In this document: one piece after another, positions 50,216 through 58,538 of the stretch
How the letters are laid out: every line of letters begins with the position of its first letter
Numbering within the stretch: the stretch's first letter is position 1
Origin: Ardenticatenaceae bacterium
Lineage (GTDB): Bacteria > Chloroflexota > Anaerolineae > Promineifilales > Promineifilaceae
Assembly (NCBI GenBank): GCA_020634315.1
Contig: JACKBV010000023.1
Span: 1 to 64,000, forward strand
Length of the DNA: 64,000 nucleotides
Direction: 5' to 3'
The notes under the pieces: generated by a model
Told to the model about the DNA's origin: nothing
What the model saw: only the letters and a program-made list of their open reading frames with translations
Databases searched by the model: none
Made by a program: the position numbers and the translations under genes

Positions 50216-50677
50216 ATGAAAGCAGAGATTCCTGGTCTGGTCGTCCTCCTCGGTTCCGGCGAGACATTACCCTCCAGTGGCAAAATTCATGAGTACGTTG
50301 CACGACAACTACCGCAGAAGCCACACATCGTTATTTTGGAAACCCCGGCCGGGTTTGAACCCAATTCAGATCGTGTTGCCGGGAAGATTAAAGAGTTCCT
50401 GGAACGACGGCTGCAAAATTACAAACCGGACATTAGCGTGCTGCCTGCACGCAAACGGGGCACGCCGTTCAGCCCCGATAATGCCGACATCGTTTCCCCC
50501 ATTCTGACGGCCGATGAAATTTTGTTGGGGCCGGGCAGCCCCTACATATGGTTCGCGGCAGCTGCGTGGCAGCCTGGCGCTGCGCATGATTGCCGCGCGG
50601 CATCGCCTGGGGGCGACGCTTTTCCTCTCCAGTTCGGCGACGCTCTCTTTTGGCGCACTGACCATGCCTGTCTATGA
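50216..50677 (+). CDS. S51-like peptidase (cyanophycinase-type) N-terminal part, frameshifted
   Basis: Starts at an ATG 6 bp after AAGGA. The real N-terminal part is about residues 1-108: GLVVLLGSGETLPSSGK, PHIVILETPAGFEPNSDRVAGKIKEFL, SPILTADEILLGPGSP. This fits the class I amidotransferase-like fold of peptidase S51 relatives. After the CCCC at 50539-50542 the frame is wrong and the tail to 50677 is out-of-frame. Deleting one C restores GPGSPTYGSRQLRGSLALRM, continuous with the 50514 frame. Probably an intact gene with a base-call error, or a recent pseudogene. Confidence 0.75.
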   Translation: MKAEIPGLVVLLGSGETLPSSGKIHEYVARQLPQKPHIVILETPAGFEPNSDRVAGKIKEFLERRLQNYKPDISVLPARKRGTPFSPDNADIVSPILTADEILLGPGSPYIWFAAAAWQPGAAHDCRAASPGGDAFPLQFGDALFWRTDHACL

Positions 50678-51281
50678 AATTTACAAGGTTGGGGAGGATT
50701 TGCATTGGCAGCGTGGGCTGGATTTCCTGGCGGCGTATGGGTTGTCCGTCACGGTGATTCCCCATTGGAACAATAGTGATGGCGGCACGGAGTTGGACAC
50801 CAGCCATTGTTACGTTGGCGAGGCACGCTTTACAAAATTACAAACGCTGCTGCCTGCCGGGCAATGTGTGTTGGGCATTGATGAGCATACGGCCGTTATC
50901 ATCAATTTTGCCGATGGCTGTTGTCAGGTGATGGGCAGCGGTACGGCCACTGTGCTGCGCGACGGCACGGCGCATGTGTACGAGAAGGACAGCCGTTTTT
51001 CACTGGATGTGTTGGGCGAATGGTATCTGCCCTTAAACGGCGATGGCATTCCCACCGACCTTTGGCAGGCGGCGTTGGCGGCGGCGGCGGAGCGGGAAAG
51101 GGAGGCGGCGGCAACGGCCGTTCCTTCTGCCCAAGTCTATGCCCTCGTCGCTGCTCGCGACACGGCTCGCGCCGCAAAAGATTGGCAAACGGCCGATTCT
51201 CTGCGTGATGAGATCCTCAATTTGGGCTGGCAAGTGCTGGATACGCCTGACGGCAGCGAACTGCTTCCGCTCGACGGGTAG
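50514..51281 (+). CDS. S51-like peptidase C-terminal part, with a CysRS-like tail, frameshifted
   Basis: The frame is real from about 50543 onwards; residues before that shadow the other part. It continues RQLRGSLALRMIAARHRLGATLFLSSSATLSFGALTMPVYEIYK, where the SSSA segment occupies the position of the nucleophile Ser in S51-like proteins. It then reads GLDFLAAYGLSVTVIPHWNN and IDEHTAVIINF. The last 55 residues (VYALVAARDTARAAKDWQTADSLRDEI, then GWQVLDTPDG) closely follow the C-terminal helical tail of cysteinyl-tRNA synthetase. Such a tail on a peptidase-like protein is unusual. Joined to the first part, the protein has about 355 residues. Confidence 0.75.
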   Translation: MKFCWGRAAPTYGSRQLRGSLALRMIAARHRLGATLFLSSSATLSFGALTMPVYEIYKVGEDLHWQRGLDFLAAYGLSVTVIPHWNNSDGGTELDTSHCYVGEARFTKLQTLLPAGQCVLGIDEHTAVIINFADGCCQVMGSGTATVLRDGTAHVYEKDSRFSLDVLGEWYLPLNGDGIPTDLWQAALAAAAEREREAAATAVPSAQVYALVAARDTARAAKDWQTADSLRDEILNLGWQVLDTPDGSELLPLDG

Positions 51282-51380
51282 CCGTTTGTGGCCTGTGTTT
51301 TTTTGACGCAAAGATGCGAAGAAGAAAAAAGAAGCAAAGAAAGACAAGAGTTTAGCTGGGGGTAGTTAGGAGAAAATTGG

Positions 51381-52229
51381 ATGGAAGCAATCGACCGTTT
51401 TGTGGATGTGGGGTTTGCCATGCATGTGCGCGAATGGCAGCCGCTTCAGCCTGCTGCCGGGAAACGCCCTTTTTTGTTGGTGCATGGCCTGGCGAGTAAT
51501 GCGCGTACCTGGGATGCCGTTGGCCGCCGCCTGGCGCTGGCCGGACATTGGGCTATTGCCATTGACCAGCGGGGTCATGGCTTGAGTGACAAGCTGGATG
51601 AGGGGTATGACTTTACGGCCGTTACCCAAGACATTCACACGCTGCTCGATAAATTGGGGTGGGCGGAGCCGATTTTGGCCGGGCAGTCGTGGGGCGGCAA
51701 TGTGATGCTGGCTTTTGGCGCACGCTATCCGGGACGCGCACGGCAGCTCATTTTTGTGGATGGCGGCTTTTTGCATCTGCAAAAACGTGGCCCTTGGGAA
51801 ACGGTTTCTGCTGAACTGCGTCCGCCGCAGTTGAATGGCACGCCGCGTACGTTGATGAAGGAGTGGCTTTGGCAGGCGCATCCGCAGTGGAGTGAAGAAG
51901 GGGTGGAGGCGACGCTGGGCAATTTTGAAGATATGGCGGATGGCACGATTCGGCCGTGGCTGACGTTGGCGCGGCATATGCAAATTTTGCGGGCGATGTA
52001 TGACCAGGACCCGACTTTGTTATATGGGCAGGTGCAGGAGCCGGTGTTGCTGTGTGTGGCCGATGAGGGCGGCGAGCGGGCTATACCAAAGCGTGAATGG
52101 GTGGAAACGGCCGTTGCCGCTTTGCCGCACGCTGAAGTGACCTGGTTTGCGGGGGCGGCGCACGATATTCACGTTGATCGCCCGGATGAATTGACCGCAC
52201 GTTTTTTGCAATTTGCGGCGCAAGCGTAA
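51381..52229 (+). CDS. Alpha/beta hydrolase
   Basis: A 282-residue protein; GGAG precedes the ATG. It has the alpha/beta hydrolase fold: oxyanion HG in FLLVHGLASNARTWD (about 32-46), DQRGHGLSDK, the nucleophile elbow GQSWGGN (Ser about 103), an acidic residue in LLCVADEGGE, and the catalytic His in AHDIHVDRPDE near the end. It is a likely soluble esterase or lactonase without a signal peptide; the substrate cannot be inferred. It is convergent with the glycoside-hydrolase-like gene; only 8 bp separate the stops. Confidence 0.88.
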   Translation: MEAIDRFVDVGFAMHVREWQPLQPAAGKRPFLLVHGLASNARTWDAVGRRLALAGHWAIAIDQRGHGLSDKLDEGYDFTAVTQDIHTLLDKLGWAEPILAGQSWGGNVMLAFGARYPGRARQLIFVDGGFLHLQKRGPWETVSAELRPPQLNGTPRTLMKEWLWQAHPQWSEEGVEATLGNFEDMADGTIRPWLTLARHMQILRAMYDQDPTLLYGQVQEPVLLCVADEGGERAIPKREWVETAVAALPHAEVTWFAGAAHDIHVDRPDELTARFLQFAAQA

Positions 52230-52237
52230 CGGAGCGA

Positions 52238-53260
52238 TCAGTTGTCTGCTGCGTGCAGCGCGGCGGTTAGAGCCAGATAGGCAGGGCGTGGGGTGCCATC
52301 GGGGCGCAAAATGCTGTAGCCGGATTCGGAAAAATCTGTGCCCAGCAGCGGCGCAAAGTTGAGATTCCACAGCATCATTGGCCCGACCCAATCCCATGTT
52401 TGCCCCAGTTCATAGGCACGCAAAATGTATTGCGCTTGCTGCCATTCGGAAACGTAGTTCATGAACTCCGCTCCAGCCGGTGGCGCTGTGCCAAAGCTGT
52501 CAAAGCTGCCCCAGCCAAACTCTGTGACCCACAATGGTTTGTCGATGCCATTTTCGCTGAGGATGGCGTGATAGTCGTGCAGGGTGTCGTAGAAGAAGAA
52601 GCTGGGATGGTTGTTGTGGCTGGGAACGGCCGTATCCGGTGCGCTCACTGAATTATCCGGCGCGTTGCCCCATCCATAGGGATGCACGCCAAGCGCATCC
52701 ACGACATCGGCTATGCCAGCCTCGACCATTTGCCGCAAATATTGCCGGTCGTCGATGGCGACAATCCCGTCGTTGATGCCGGTTGTCGCCGGCGCGGCGC
52801 TGATGAGAACGGCCGTTGGTGCGGCGGCACGCACGCCCTGCGCTCCGGCACGCAGCAAGGCGACCAGATCGGCGGCGCTTAACGGCATGCCATTCCATTC
52901 GCGCTGCAAGTTTGGCTCATTCCATAATTCATAGGCGGCTACGTTGTCCTGGTAGCGTGCTGCCAGATATTGCATAAAGTTGGTGTAGAGAGAGAAATCA
53001 GTGGGTGGCCCGTCCAGTTCGGTGGTGGGGCGGCTCCATTCGGGCGCTTTGCTCACACTCAGCAGCACGGCGATGCCGTTGGCGTTGGCCTGGTGTACCA
53101 GTTGATCCAGTTCGCCAAACCGGTCATCGGCGTATTGGTCTGGGGCAGGTTGGTACAATTTCCACGAGACTTGTACTTTGACCCAACCTATTCCCAATGT
53201 TTGCAGATGGCTGAAAATGGCGCTCATGTCTTCGCGGTGAATGTGAATTTGAATGCCCAT
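52238..53260 (-). CDS. Glycoside-hydrolase-like (cellulase/GH39-type TIM barrel), catalytic part of a frameshifted lipoprotein
   Basis: The 340-residue part starts GIQIHIHREDMSAIFSHLQTLGIGWVKVQVSWKLYQP, and has VAAYELWNEPNLQ with the acid/base Glu (NEP motif) and KPLWVTEFGWGSFDSF with the likely nucleophile Glu. This fits clan GH-A glycosidases. The true N-terminus is in the overlapping frame at 53224-53556: adding one C to the CCCC at 53275-53278 (plus-strand GGGG) would fuse them. The catalytic part alone would lack a signal peptide. Substrate is not determinable. Confidence 0.8.
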   Translation of the reverse strand: MGIQIHIHREDMSAIFSHLQTLGIGWVKVQVSWKLYQPAPDQYADDRFGELDQLVHQANANGIAVLLSVSKAPEWSRPTTELDGPPTDFSLYTNFMQYLAARYQDNVAAYELWNEPNLQREWNGMPLSAADLVALLRAGAQGVRAAAPTAVLISAAPATTGINDGIVAIDDRQYLRQMVEAGIADVVDALGVHPYGWGNAPDNSVSAPDTAVPSHNNHPSFFFYDTLHDYHAILSENGIDKPLWVTEFGWGSFDSFGTAPPAGAEFMNYVSEWQQAQYILRAYELGQTWDWVGPMMLWNLNFAPLLGTDFSESGYSILRPDGTPRPAYLALTAALHAADN

Positions 53261-53556
53261 CTCTTCTCGTGCCAGGGGCTGCCCTGTGTATGTGGGGAAG
53301 GCGGGCGTGGGGATACGGGGGTGATGGTGGGGATGGGTGTCAATGTGGGCGCGGTGTCGTTGACGAAGGGGAGGTAGGTGTTTTGCGCGGGTGTTGGTGT
53401 GTTGGTGGGTGGGATAACGGCCGTTGCTTGGGAAACGGCCGTTGCCGTTACTGTCATCTCCACTTGTGTTGCCGTTGGTTGTGGTGTGGGGGGCGTGTTA
53501 CAGGCGACCAGCAAAACAAGCCCCATGAACGCTAAACAATGTTTCCAGATATGCAT
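53224..53556 (-). CDS. Lipoprotein signal and Thr/Pro linker, N-terminal part of the frameshifted glycosidase
   Basis: Encodes MHIWKHCLAFMGLVLLVAC with lipobox LVAC, followed by a Thr/Pro linker with NTYLPFVND (YLP motif). The real part ends near TQGSP at about 53280; the last 15 residues are out of frame. With one added base it continues into LAREEMGIQIHIH and the glycosidase barrel, giving a surface-anchored hydrolase of about 440 residues. Confidence 0.72.
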   Translation of the reverse strand: MHIWKHCLAFMGLVLLVACNTPPTPQPTATQVEMTVTATAVSQATAVIPPTNTPTPAQNTYLPFVNDTAPTLTPIPTITPVSPRPPSPHTQGSPWHEKRWAFKFTFTAKT

Positions 53557-53781
53557 GGGCTGAGTATAGTCAGTTCAGAGACGCGCCGACACATCTATAC
53601 TTCCTTTCTCACAATTGCTATAATCTCGCTTGAATCGTCATTGTCCGTTTCCGCAGAGAGCAAATCTGTACATTGCCGCTGGCCGAAACTGATAAAGAGA
53701 TCATGGTAAGGAAGGTAGTAAAGTTATTCCCATTGTTACATCCCTGAACGATGTATTTTTCGCACAAATGGAGTCGTTTTC

Positions 53782-56400
53782 ATGCATGTTCACACGCAAA
53801 ACACAAGACTTTTCCGGCAGCAGCGAGCCTGGTCATTTGCCAGCAAAGGCAATGACATGTTCAGTAATCCCAATCTGCCAGAGCAGTATCCCCCCGACCT
53901 GGAACTAGAACCTGTTCACCTGGATGTTGATTTGCACATTGACATTAGCCAGCGTATGGCGTCGGGAACGGTGACGAATACGGTGCAGGCGCGTCGCGAT
54001 GGCCCGCGTAAATTGGTGCTCGATGCGGTTGATTTTGACCATGTGACGGTGCAAGACGCGGACGGCCATGCCTTGCGTTGGGATTATGATGGGCGCAAGT
54101 TGACCATTTTGTGGGAGGAGCCATTTGCCGCACAAGAAACCCGGCGAACGGCCGTTACCTATCAAGTGACAAAACCCACATCCGGCTTGTACTTCTCGCA
54201 GCCAGATGAAGCGTATCCGCAAGCGGCGGAGTACGCGGCAAGTGACCACGAGACGGAGCGTGCCCGCCATTGGCTGCCCTGCCTCGATTTGCCCAATGTG
54301 CGCACGCCGATTGATTACCATTTGCGTGCCGAAGCACGCTTCACGATTTTGGCGAATGGCTTGTTGCAGCGAGAGGAACAGCATGACGATGGCACGAAAA
54401 CGGCGCATTGGCGGCTGGAGCAGCTTTGTCCCAGCTATCTGGCCTGTATTGCCATTGGCGATTTTACCCATGCGGATGATGGCGTGTTCCATGATGGCGA
54501 AAAGGAGATTCCGCTTGCGTATTTCAGCAGCCGTGAACATTCGGCCGATGATTTGCTGCGCACATTCGGCCGTACCCGTCCGATGATGGCCTGGATGACG
54601 CAAAAATTGGCAATGCCTTTTCCGTATCCCAAGTATTACCAGTTTACGCTGCCCGGTATTGGCGGCGCTATGGAAAATATCTCGCTGGTGAGCTGGGGAG
54701 ATCGCTTTGTGCAAGATGAGGTGCTGGCACAGGAAGTGCAGTGGCGAATGGACCAGGTGAATGTGCATGAGATGTCGCACAGCTATTTTGGCGATGCCGT
54801 TGTTTGCCGTGATTTTGCTCATGCGTGGCTGAAGGAGTCGTGGGCGACGTATATCGAGCAGGTTTACCGCGAGGATAATGTCAGCCAGGATGAGGCTGAT
54901 TATGTTTACTATGAAAATGCTCGTTACTATTTTCAGGAGGCGGATGAAGCGTATCAACGGCCGTTAATGACCCGCCGCTTCAAATCATCCTGGGACCTGT
55001 ATGATGCCCATTTGTACGAAGGTGGCGCTTGCCGCTTGCACACCTTGCGCTGCGAACTGGGTGACGAAACTTTTTGGGCTGCTGTGCGCGATTATTTACA
55101 GCGCTTCAATGGCAAAGTTGTCGAAACGGATGATTTCCGCAATGTTATGGAAGCGCATTCGGGCCGTTCCCTGGGCTATTTCTTCGACCAATGGTTCCGC
55201 CGTGCCGGTTATCCTGACTTGGACGTGGCCTTTGACTATGATGATGACCAGGCGCAAGGCACATTCACGGTGAAGCAAACCCAGGCTGAGGATGGCAAGC
55301 CGGACACGGTTTTTAAGCTTTCCACGACGCTTGGCTGGACGATTGATGGGATTACCTATTCGCAGGCTGTGAAGATTAGCGAAGCGCGACACACGTTTGT
55401 TGTGCCGATGGCGAAAAAGCCGGAGATGGTGCGCTTTGATCCGCAGCATCAGGCTTTGCATAAGTTGAGCTTTACGCCCGGAGATAAGCTGCTGCGGCAG
55501 CAGTTAACGGCCGCTCCCGACATCATTGGTCGTATTCAAGCGGCTTATGCCCTGGCAAAGAGCAGCAGACGAGCCAACATGGAGGCCATTGTTGCCGCTT
55601 ACCAGCAAGAGCCGTTTTGGGGTGTGCGCCGCCATATGGCCGAGGCATTGGGTGAAGCGCATCATGAAACGGCCGTTGCCGGGTTGGCCCAACTCATTGC
55701 CCTGGAACAAGACCCCATGGTGTTGTCTTATTTGCTGCGTGCCGCCGGCAATTATCGGGACGGCCGTATCCGTGATGCCGTGCAAAGCCGTTTGGCAGAT
55801 GGCCTGCCCTATCTTGCAACCCAGGCCGCCTACGAAACACTTGGTGCGCAGCGCCAGCAAGCGCCTTGGGAATTGTTAGCAGCGGCTGCCGATCAACCTG
55901 GCTTCAATGGCCTGACCCAAAATAGCGCAATGCTCGCCCTGGCTGCTACTCGCCATGAAAAGGCAATCCCTTATTTGCGCGAAAAGACCGCTTATGGCGC
56001 TGTTTCCAATCGGGTGCGTCCCGCCGCCATTATTGGCTTGGCGCAGGCCAGCCAGCGGCTAGAAGATAAACAGACACGGGAAGACGTGATTGAGCTGCTC
56101 ATCGACTTGCTGCGCGACCCCTGGCACGAAGTGCGTTGGGCTGCGGCACGAGCTTTGCGCATCATGAAAGCGCCTCAGGCGATTGAGGCGGTGGCTGCTT
56201 TTGGGCAAGCTTTGTCGCAGCAAGAGCAGGCCGCTGTCGAGCGTGTCATCGCTACGTTGCGGCAGTCTGATAAGGTGGACGGATCGGCCGTGCAAAAGCA
56301 GGTTGATGATTTGCGCGATAAGGTGCGCAAGTTAGAGGAAAATCTGCAAAAGTTGATGGCGCAGGCCGAGGCGGCACAAACTGGGGAGACACCGGCATAA
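53782..56400 (+). CDS. M1 family aminopeptidase with HEAT-like C-terminal repeats
   Basis: An 872-residue product from the ATG at 53782 (GGAG upstream). The ATG at 53857 with AAAGG is a reasonable alternative, as the first 25 residues are not conserved. The M1 N-domain begins PDLELEPVHLDVDLHID; the substrate-binding loop is GGAMENISLVSWGD, and zinc is bound by VHEMSHSYFGDAV with KESWATYIE (HExxH-18-E). Residues 590-820 are HEAT/armadillo-like helices (VRRHMAEALGEA, VRWAAARALRIM), and the C-terminus is a coiled coil. It trims N-terminal residues from peptides; specificity is unknown. No signal peptide, so cytoplasmic. Confidence 0.9.
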   Translation: MHVHTQNTRLFRQQRAWSFASKGNDMFSNPNLPEQYPPDLELEPVHLDVDLHIDISQRMASGTVTNTVQARRDGPRKLVLDAVDFDHVTVQDADGHALRWDYDGRKLTILWEEPFAAQETRRTAVTYQVTKPTSGLYFSQPDEAYPQAAEYAASDHETERARHWLPCLDLPNVRTPIDYHLRAEARFTILANGLLQREEQHDDGTKTAHWRLEQLCPSYLACIAIGDFTHADDGVFHDGEKEIPLAYFSSREHSADDLLRTFGRTRPMMAWMTQKLAMPFPYPKYYQFTLPGIGGAMENISLVSWGDRFVQDEVLAQEVQWRMDQVNVHEMSHSYFGDAVVCRDFAHAWLKESWATYIEQVYREDNVSQDEADYVYYENARYYFQEADEAYQRPLMTRRFKSSWDLYDAHLYEGGACRLHTLRCELGDETFWAAVRDYLQRFNGKVVETDDFRNVMEAHSGRSLGYFFDQWFRRAGYPDLDVAFDYDDDQAQGTFTVKQTQAEDGKPDTVFKLSTTLGWTIDGITYSQAVKISEARHTFVVPMAKKPEMVRFDPQHQALHKLSFTPGDKLLRQQLTAAPDIIGRIQAAYALAKSSRRANMEAIVAAYQQEPFWGVRRHMAEALGEAHHETAVAGLAQLIALEQDPMVLSYLLRAAGNYRDGRIRDAVQSRLADGLPYLATQAAYETLGAQRQQAPWELLAAAADQPGFNGLTQNSAMLALAATRHEKAIPYLREKTAYGAVSNRVRPAAIIGLAQASQRLEDKQTREDVIELLIDLLRDPWHEVRWAAARALRIMKAPQAIEAVAAFGQALSQQEQAAVERVIATLRQSDKVDGSAVQKQVDDLRDKVRKLEENLQKLMAQAEAAQTGETPA

Positions 56401-56457
56401 GTGACTGCACGCTACTGAAATGGTTGACCCAAGCCAACCCGATTCATGGCAAACGGT

Positions 56458-57318
56458 TTACGATCCGAATAACAAGGCCAGCCATTCTCCGGCGGATTTG
56501 CTGACATTCCATTGGTTCAGGACATCTTGTTGTCCTGCTGTTCCTCGTTGCTCCCGTTCATAGAAGGATGTTACCAACTGCCGCAAGTCTTCGTAGTCTT
56601 GCCCGTTTGCCACGGGGAGGCGGCAAGCCCAGGCCATGAGTTGTTTGTAAGGGCTGTGTACGCGTTCTAAGGGGCCGGGCAAGGGGGGGAGTAGGGCAAT
56701 GTCATGATTTGCCATGATCTCGACGTCGTGTTTCCAGGTCCAACGCACATGGTAGACGCGTACATTGTGCCCAAAGCGCAGTGGTAAATCGGGGCGATCA
56801 TCCATGATGGTTAGCTCGATGTTGTGGCCTTCGGCGACCAGGCGCATTAAATTGGGCCATGCGATGGTCAGGGTGACGCGGTTGAGGACGGTGCCAAACC
56901 AGATGAGGCGGACGGGTTGGACGGCGGCGTGTGTCCGGGCGTGTGTGAAGTAGGTTGGTTCGATGCGGTCGGGGATGACGTGGCAGAAACGGCCGCTCCA
57001 TTTTTGAAAGTCGGTTGCCAGGGCTTCTGTGCAGGCGACAAAGCCTGACATATGGCGCACGATGTCGCGGCTTTTCTCAGGATCAAACCACCAGACTGGC
57101 TCAGTCAAGTCCCACCAATGTTGTTTGTCGGCCGTTTGTGCCAGCAAATCTAAATGAACGTGTTTTTGCCAGATGTAAACATCTGCTGGTGGAAGGGCTG
57201 TTTGGCGGAGTGTGGCATAAGTTACGACTGTGGCATTCATGTATTCGGCCGGCCAAAAACAGCGTAGGCGGCTGCTGGCCCAGGTAATGGGACCGGCGGC
57301 AATAAAGCAAATGGTCAT
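56458..57318 (-). CDS. Glycosyltransferase-like protein
   Basis: A 286-residue protein of GT-B type without a signal peptide. The N-terminal half includes TICFIAAGPITWASSRLR, DVYIWQKHVHLDLLAQ, LTEPVWWFDPEKSRDIVRHM and VACTEALATDFQKW. The C-terminal half has PVRLIWFGTVLNRVTL, NIELTIMDDRPDLPLRFG, MANHDIALLPPLPGPLERVHSPYKQLMAWACRLPVA. The last segment resembles the donor-binding region of family 4 enzymes. The match is weaker than for the 47162 gene, so the family is only probable. The neighbourhood is repeat-rich and not part of a sugar operon. Confidence 0.7.
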   Translation of the reverse strand: MTICFIAAGPITWASSRLRCFWPAEYMNATVVTYATLRQTALPPADVYIWQKHVHLDLLAQTADKQHWWDLTEPVWWFDPEKSRDIVRHMSGFVACTEALATDFQKWSGRFCHVIPDRIEPTYFTHARTHAAVQPVRLIWFGTVLNRVTLTIAWPNLMRLVAEGHNIELTIMDDRPDLPLRFGHNVRVYHVRWTWKHDVEIMANHDIALLPPLPGPLERVHSPYKQLMAWACRLPVANGQDYEDLRQLVTSFYEREQRGTAGQQDVLNQWNVSKSAGEWLALLFGS

Positions 57319-57520
57319 ACGTTACTCATTGGGTTGCTGCTAAGTTTATGCCTATGTAACGAAACAGCGACCCAGGAACCGATACTGCAATGTCAATAAT
57401 ACTATTTTAGTATAGTGGATTTTCTTTCAGATTGCCTTTCCCACTGGTCGTGGCAGGACACTTCTCATATTGTTGGCGCTGTCTAACATGGGCGACCTCT
57501 GGTCAGTTGCTTTTCAAAAA

Positions 57521-57639
57521 GATGCGCATCTTTTACCCAAGAGATGCGTATCTTTTACCCAAGAGATGCGTATCTTTTACCCAAGAGATGCGCATCTTTT
57601 TTCCAGAGATGCGTATCTTTTGCTCAAGAGATGCGTATC
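57521..57639. repeat. Six GATGCGYATC palindromes with a 22-bp period
   Basis: Copies begin at 57521, 57543, 57565, 57587, 57608 and 57630. The spacings are 22, 22, 22, 21 and 22 bp, about two helical turns. GATGCGCATC and GATGCGTATC alternate irregularly and each is followed by TTTT and often ACCCAAGA. A seventh copy is at 57872. The pattern fits a multi-site operator or a cohesion/partition-type cluster; none of these is established. Confidence 0.85.
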
Positions 57640-57646
57640 TTTTATT

Positions 57647-57868
57647 GAAGAGATTTCATGAATGGCGGTACACCCTCACGAATGAAAGCCAACCTCCCGG
57701 AGGTTATCACTGGCAGGCTGGCCGCATGAGACGAACCTCCGGGAGGTTCTTTGCAAGGAAGAGATTTCATGAATGGCGGTACACCACGACGAATGAAAGC
57801 CAACCTCCCGGAGGTTATCACTGGCAGGCTTGCCGCGTGAGACGAACCTCCGGGAGGTTTTTCTCAAG
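57647..57868 (+). repeat. 111-bp tandem duplication containing AACCTCCCGGAGGTT pairs
   Basis: Unit 1 is 57647-57757 and unit 2 is 57758-57868, directly abutting and nearly identical. Each contains AGATTTCATGAATGGCGGTA, then GAATGAAAGCC, AACCTCCCGGAGGTT, ATCACTGGCAGGCT and a final AACCTCCGGGAGGTT. The two palindromic words face each other, so each unit can fold into a long hairpin. The same words occur at 32421-32478. Confidence 0.88.
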
Positions 57869-57951
57869 GGAGATGCGCATCTTTCAAATTGCTTTTCTGG
57901 AGCGTGGGGGATGTAGCAAAGAAGGTGGGGATTGGTTGTGCGCTACAGACG

Positions 57952-57980
57952 AAAAACACCGGCACAAGGCCGGTGTTTTT
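57952..57980. terminator. Terminator downstream of pspC
   Basis: AAAAACACCGGC and GCCGGTGTTTTT form a 12-bp stem around ACAAG, 32 bp past the pspC stop on the minus strand. Confidence 0.9.
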
Positions 57981-58011
57981 GATGGGGGGAATGAGATGGT
58001 TCCTGAGGCTT

Positions 58012-58197
58012 TTATGCTTCGGGCATAATGAACCATAAGACAAAATAGGCTAATAATCCATGACCGCCGCCTAATGCCAATAAGACGAATATCAAGCGAA
58101 CCAGGGTTGTGTCCACGTTGAGATATTGGGCGACACCGGCGGCGACGCCGGCGACCATGCGATCATCTGTTGCGCGTACTAATCGTTTGTCTGTCAT
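58012..58197 (-). CDS. PspC-domain membrane protein
   Basis: A 61-residue protein matching the PspC domain: KRLVRATDDRMVAGVAAGVAQYLNVDTTLVRLIFVLLALGGGHGLLAYFVLWFIMPEA, with one hydrophobic helix near the C-terminus. In Proteobacteria PspC senses membrane stress; stand-alone domains like this are common in Gram-positive and Chloroflexota genomes with no known partner. AAGGAG lies 5 bp before the ATG and comes from a dispersed leader cassette (58203-58320) also found before the 32589 gene. A terminator follows at 57952. Confidence 0.9.
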   Translation of the reverse strand: MTDKRLVRATDDRMVAGVAAGVAQYLNVDTTLVRLIFVLLALGGGHGLLAYFVLWFIMPEA

Positions 58198-58202
58198 TGT
58201 TA

Positions 58203-58320
58203 CTCCTTAGTAAATCGGATTGTTAATCCGATAGTCGGATTAGCAATCCGACCTACGGTTTTCATTCATGGCGGTGCATACCACGCATGTTGTCTCTCCT
58301 AAAAATAGCCTCCCGAAGGT
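58203..58320 (-). repeat. Tandem-hairpin leader cassette, copy B (inverted)
   Basis: Inverse of 32464-32583. On the minus strand it runs from CCTTCGGGAGG through GGAGAGAC and ATGAATGAAAA to two hairpins, GTCGGATTGCTAATCCGAC and ATCGGATTAACAATCCGAT. It ends in AAGGAG, 5 bp before the pspC ATG. The hairpin block is identical in both copies, while the spacer around 58276-58292 has diverged. It sits in the pspC leader. Confidence 0.85.
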
Positions 58321-58538
58321 TTGTTGATACGGCCGTTATTGCGCTGTTCACTTCTGGAAGGATGGAAACCGTGATCCCAAACGGGATCACGTTGTTGTTG
58401 TGGTTATTTGTTTGTTAATACGCAGATATTATTATTAGGGTTGCAGCACATATTTATGAGCTAAATCTGTTATGCTATGGCATAGGATAAGGACAAGCTG
58501 TTTTCCATTTGATTTTTCGGTTTGAACATAGTTAATAC
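58321..58538. other. Leader region of the histidine kinase gene
   Basis: Holds one ACGGCCGT (about 58329) and a perfect hairpin, CGTGATCCC-AAAC-GGGATCACG (58370-58391), followed by a GTT-rich tract. No consensus promoter was found. Confidence 0.4.

Larger units (their letters stand above)
57319..58011. other. Repeat-rich non-coding region upstream of pspC
   Basis: Contains the six-site 22-bp palindrome array (57521-57639), the 111-bp tandem duplication (57647-57868), an orphan GATGCGCATC (57872-57881) and a terminator (57952-57980). A plus-strand open frame at 57432-58028 crosses these repeats. Its 22-bp unit is not a multiple of three, so it is not a real gene. No ACGGCCGT occurs here. Confidence 0.75.

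Noticed and set aside
57521..57881. Possible CRISPR array
   Set aside because: The repeated unit is a 10-bp palindrome with about 12-bp spacers that are near-identical, not unique. No cas gene is present.
57432..58028. Long plus-strand open frame of 198 codons through the 57.5-57.9 kb repeats
   Set aside because: It runs through 22-bp and 111-bp DNA repeats; the 22-bp unit shifts frame each time, there is no ribosome site and its peptide is a repeat of the palindrome words.
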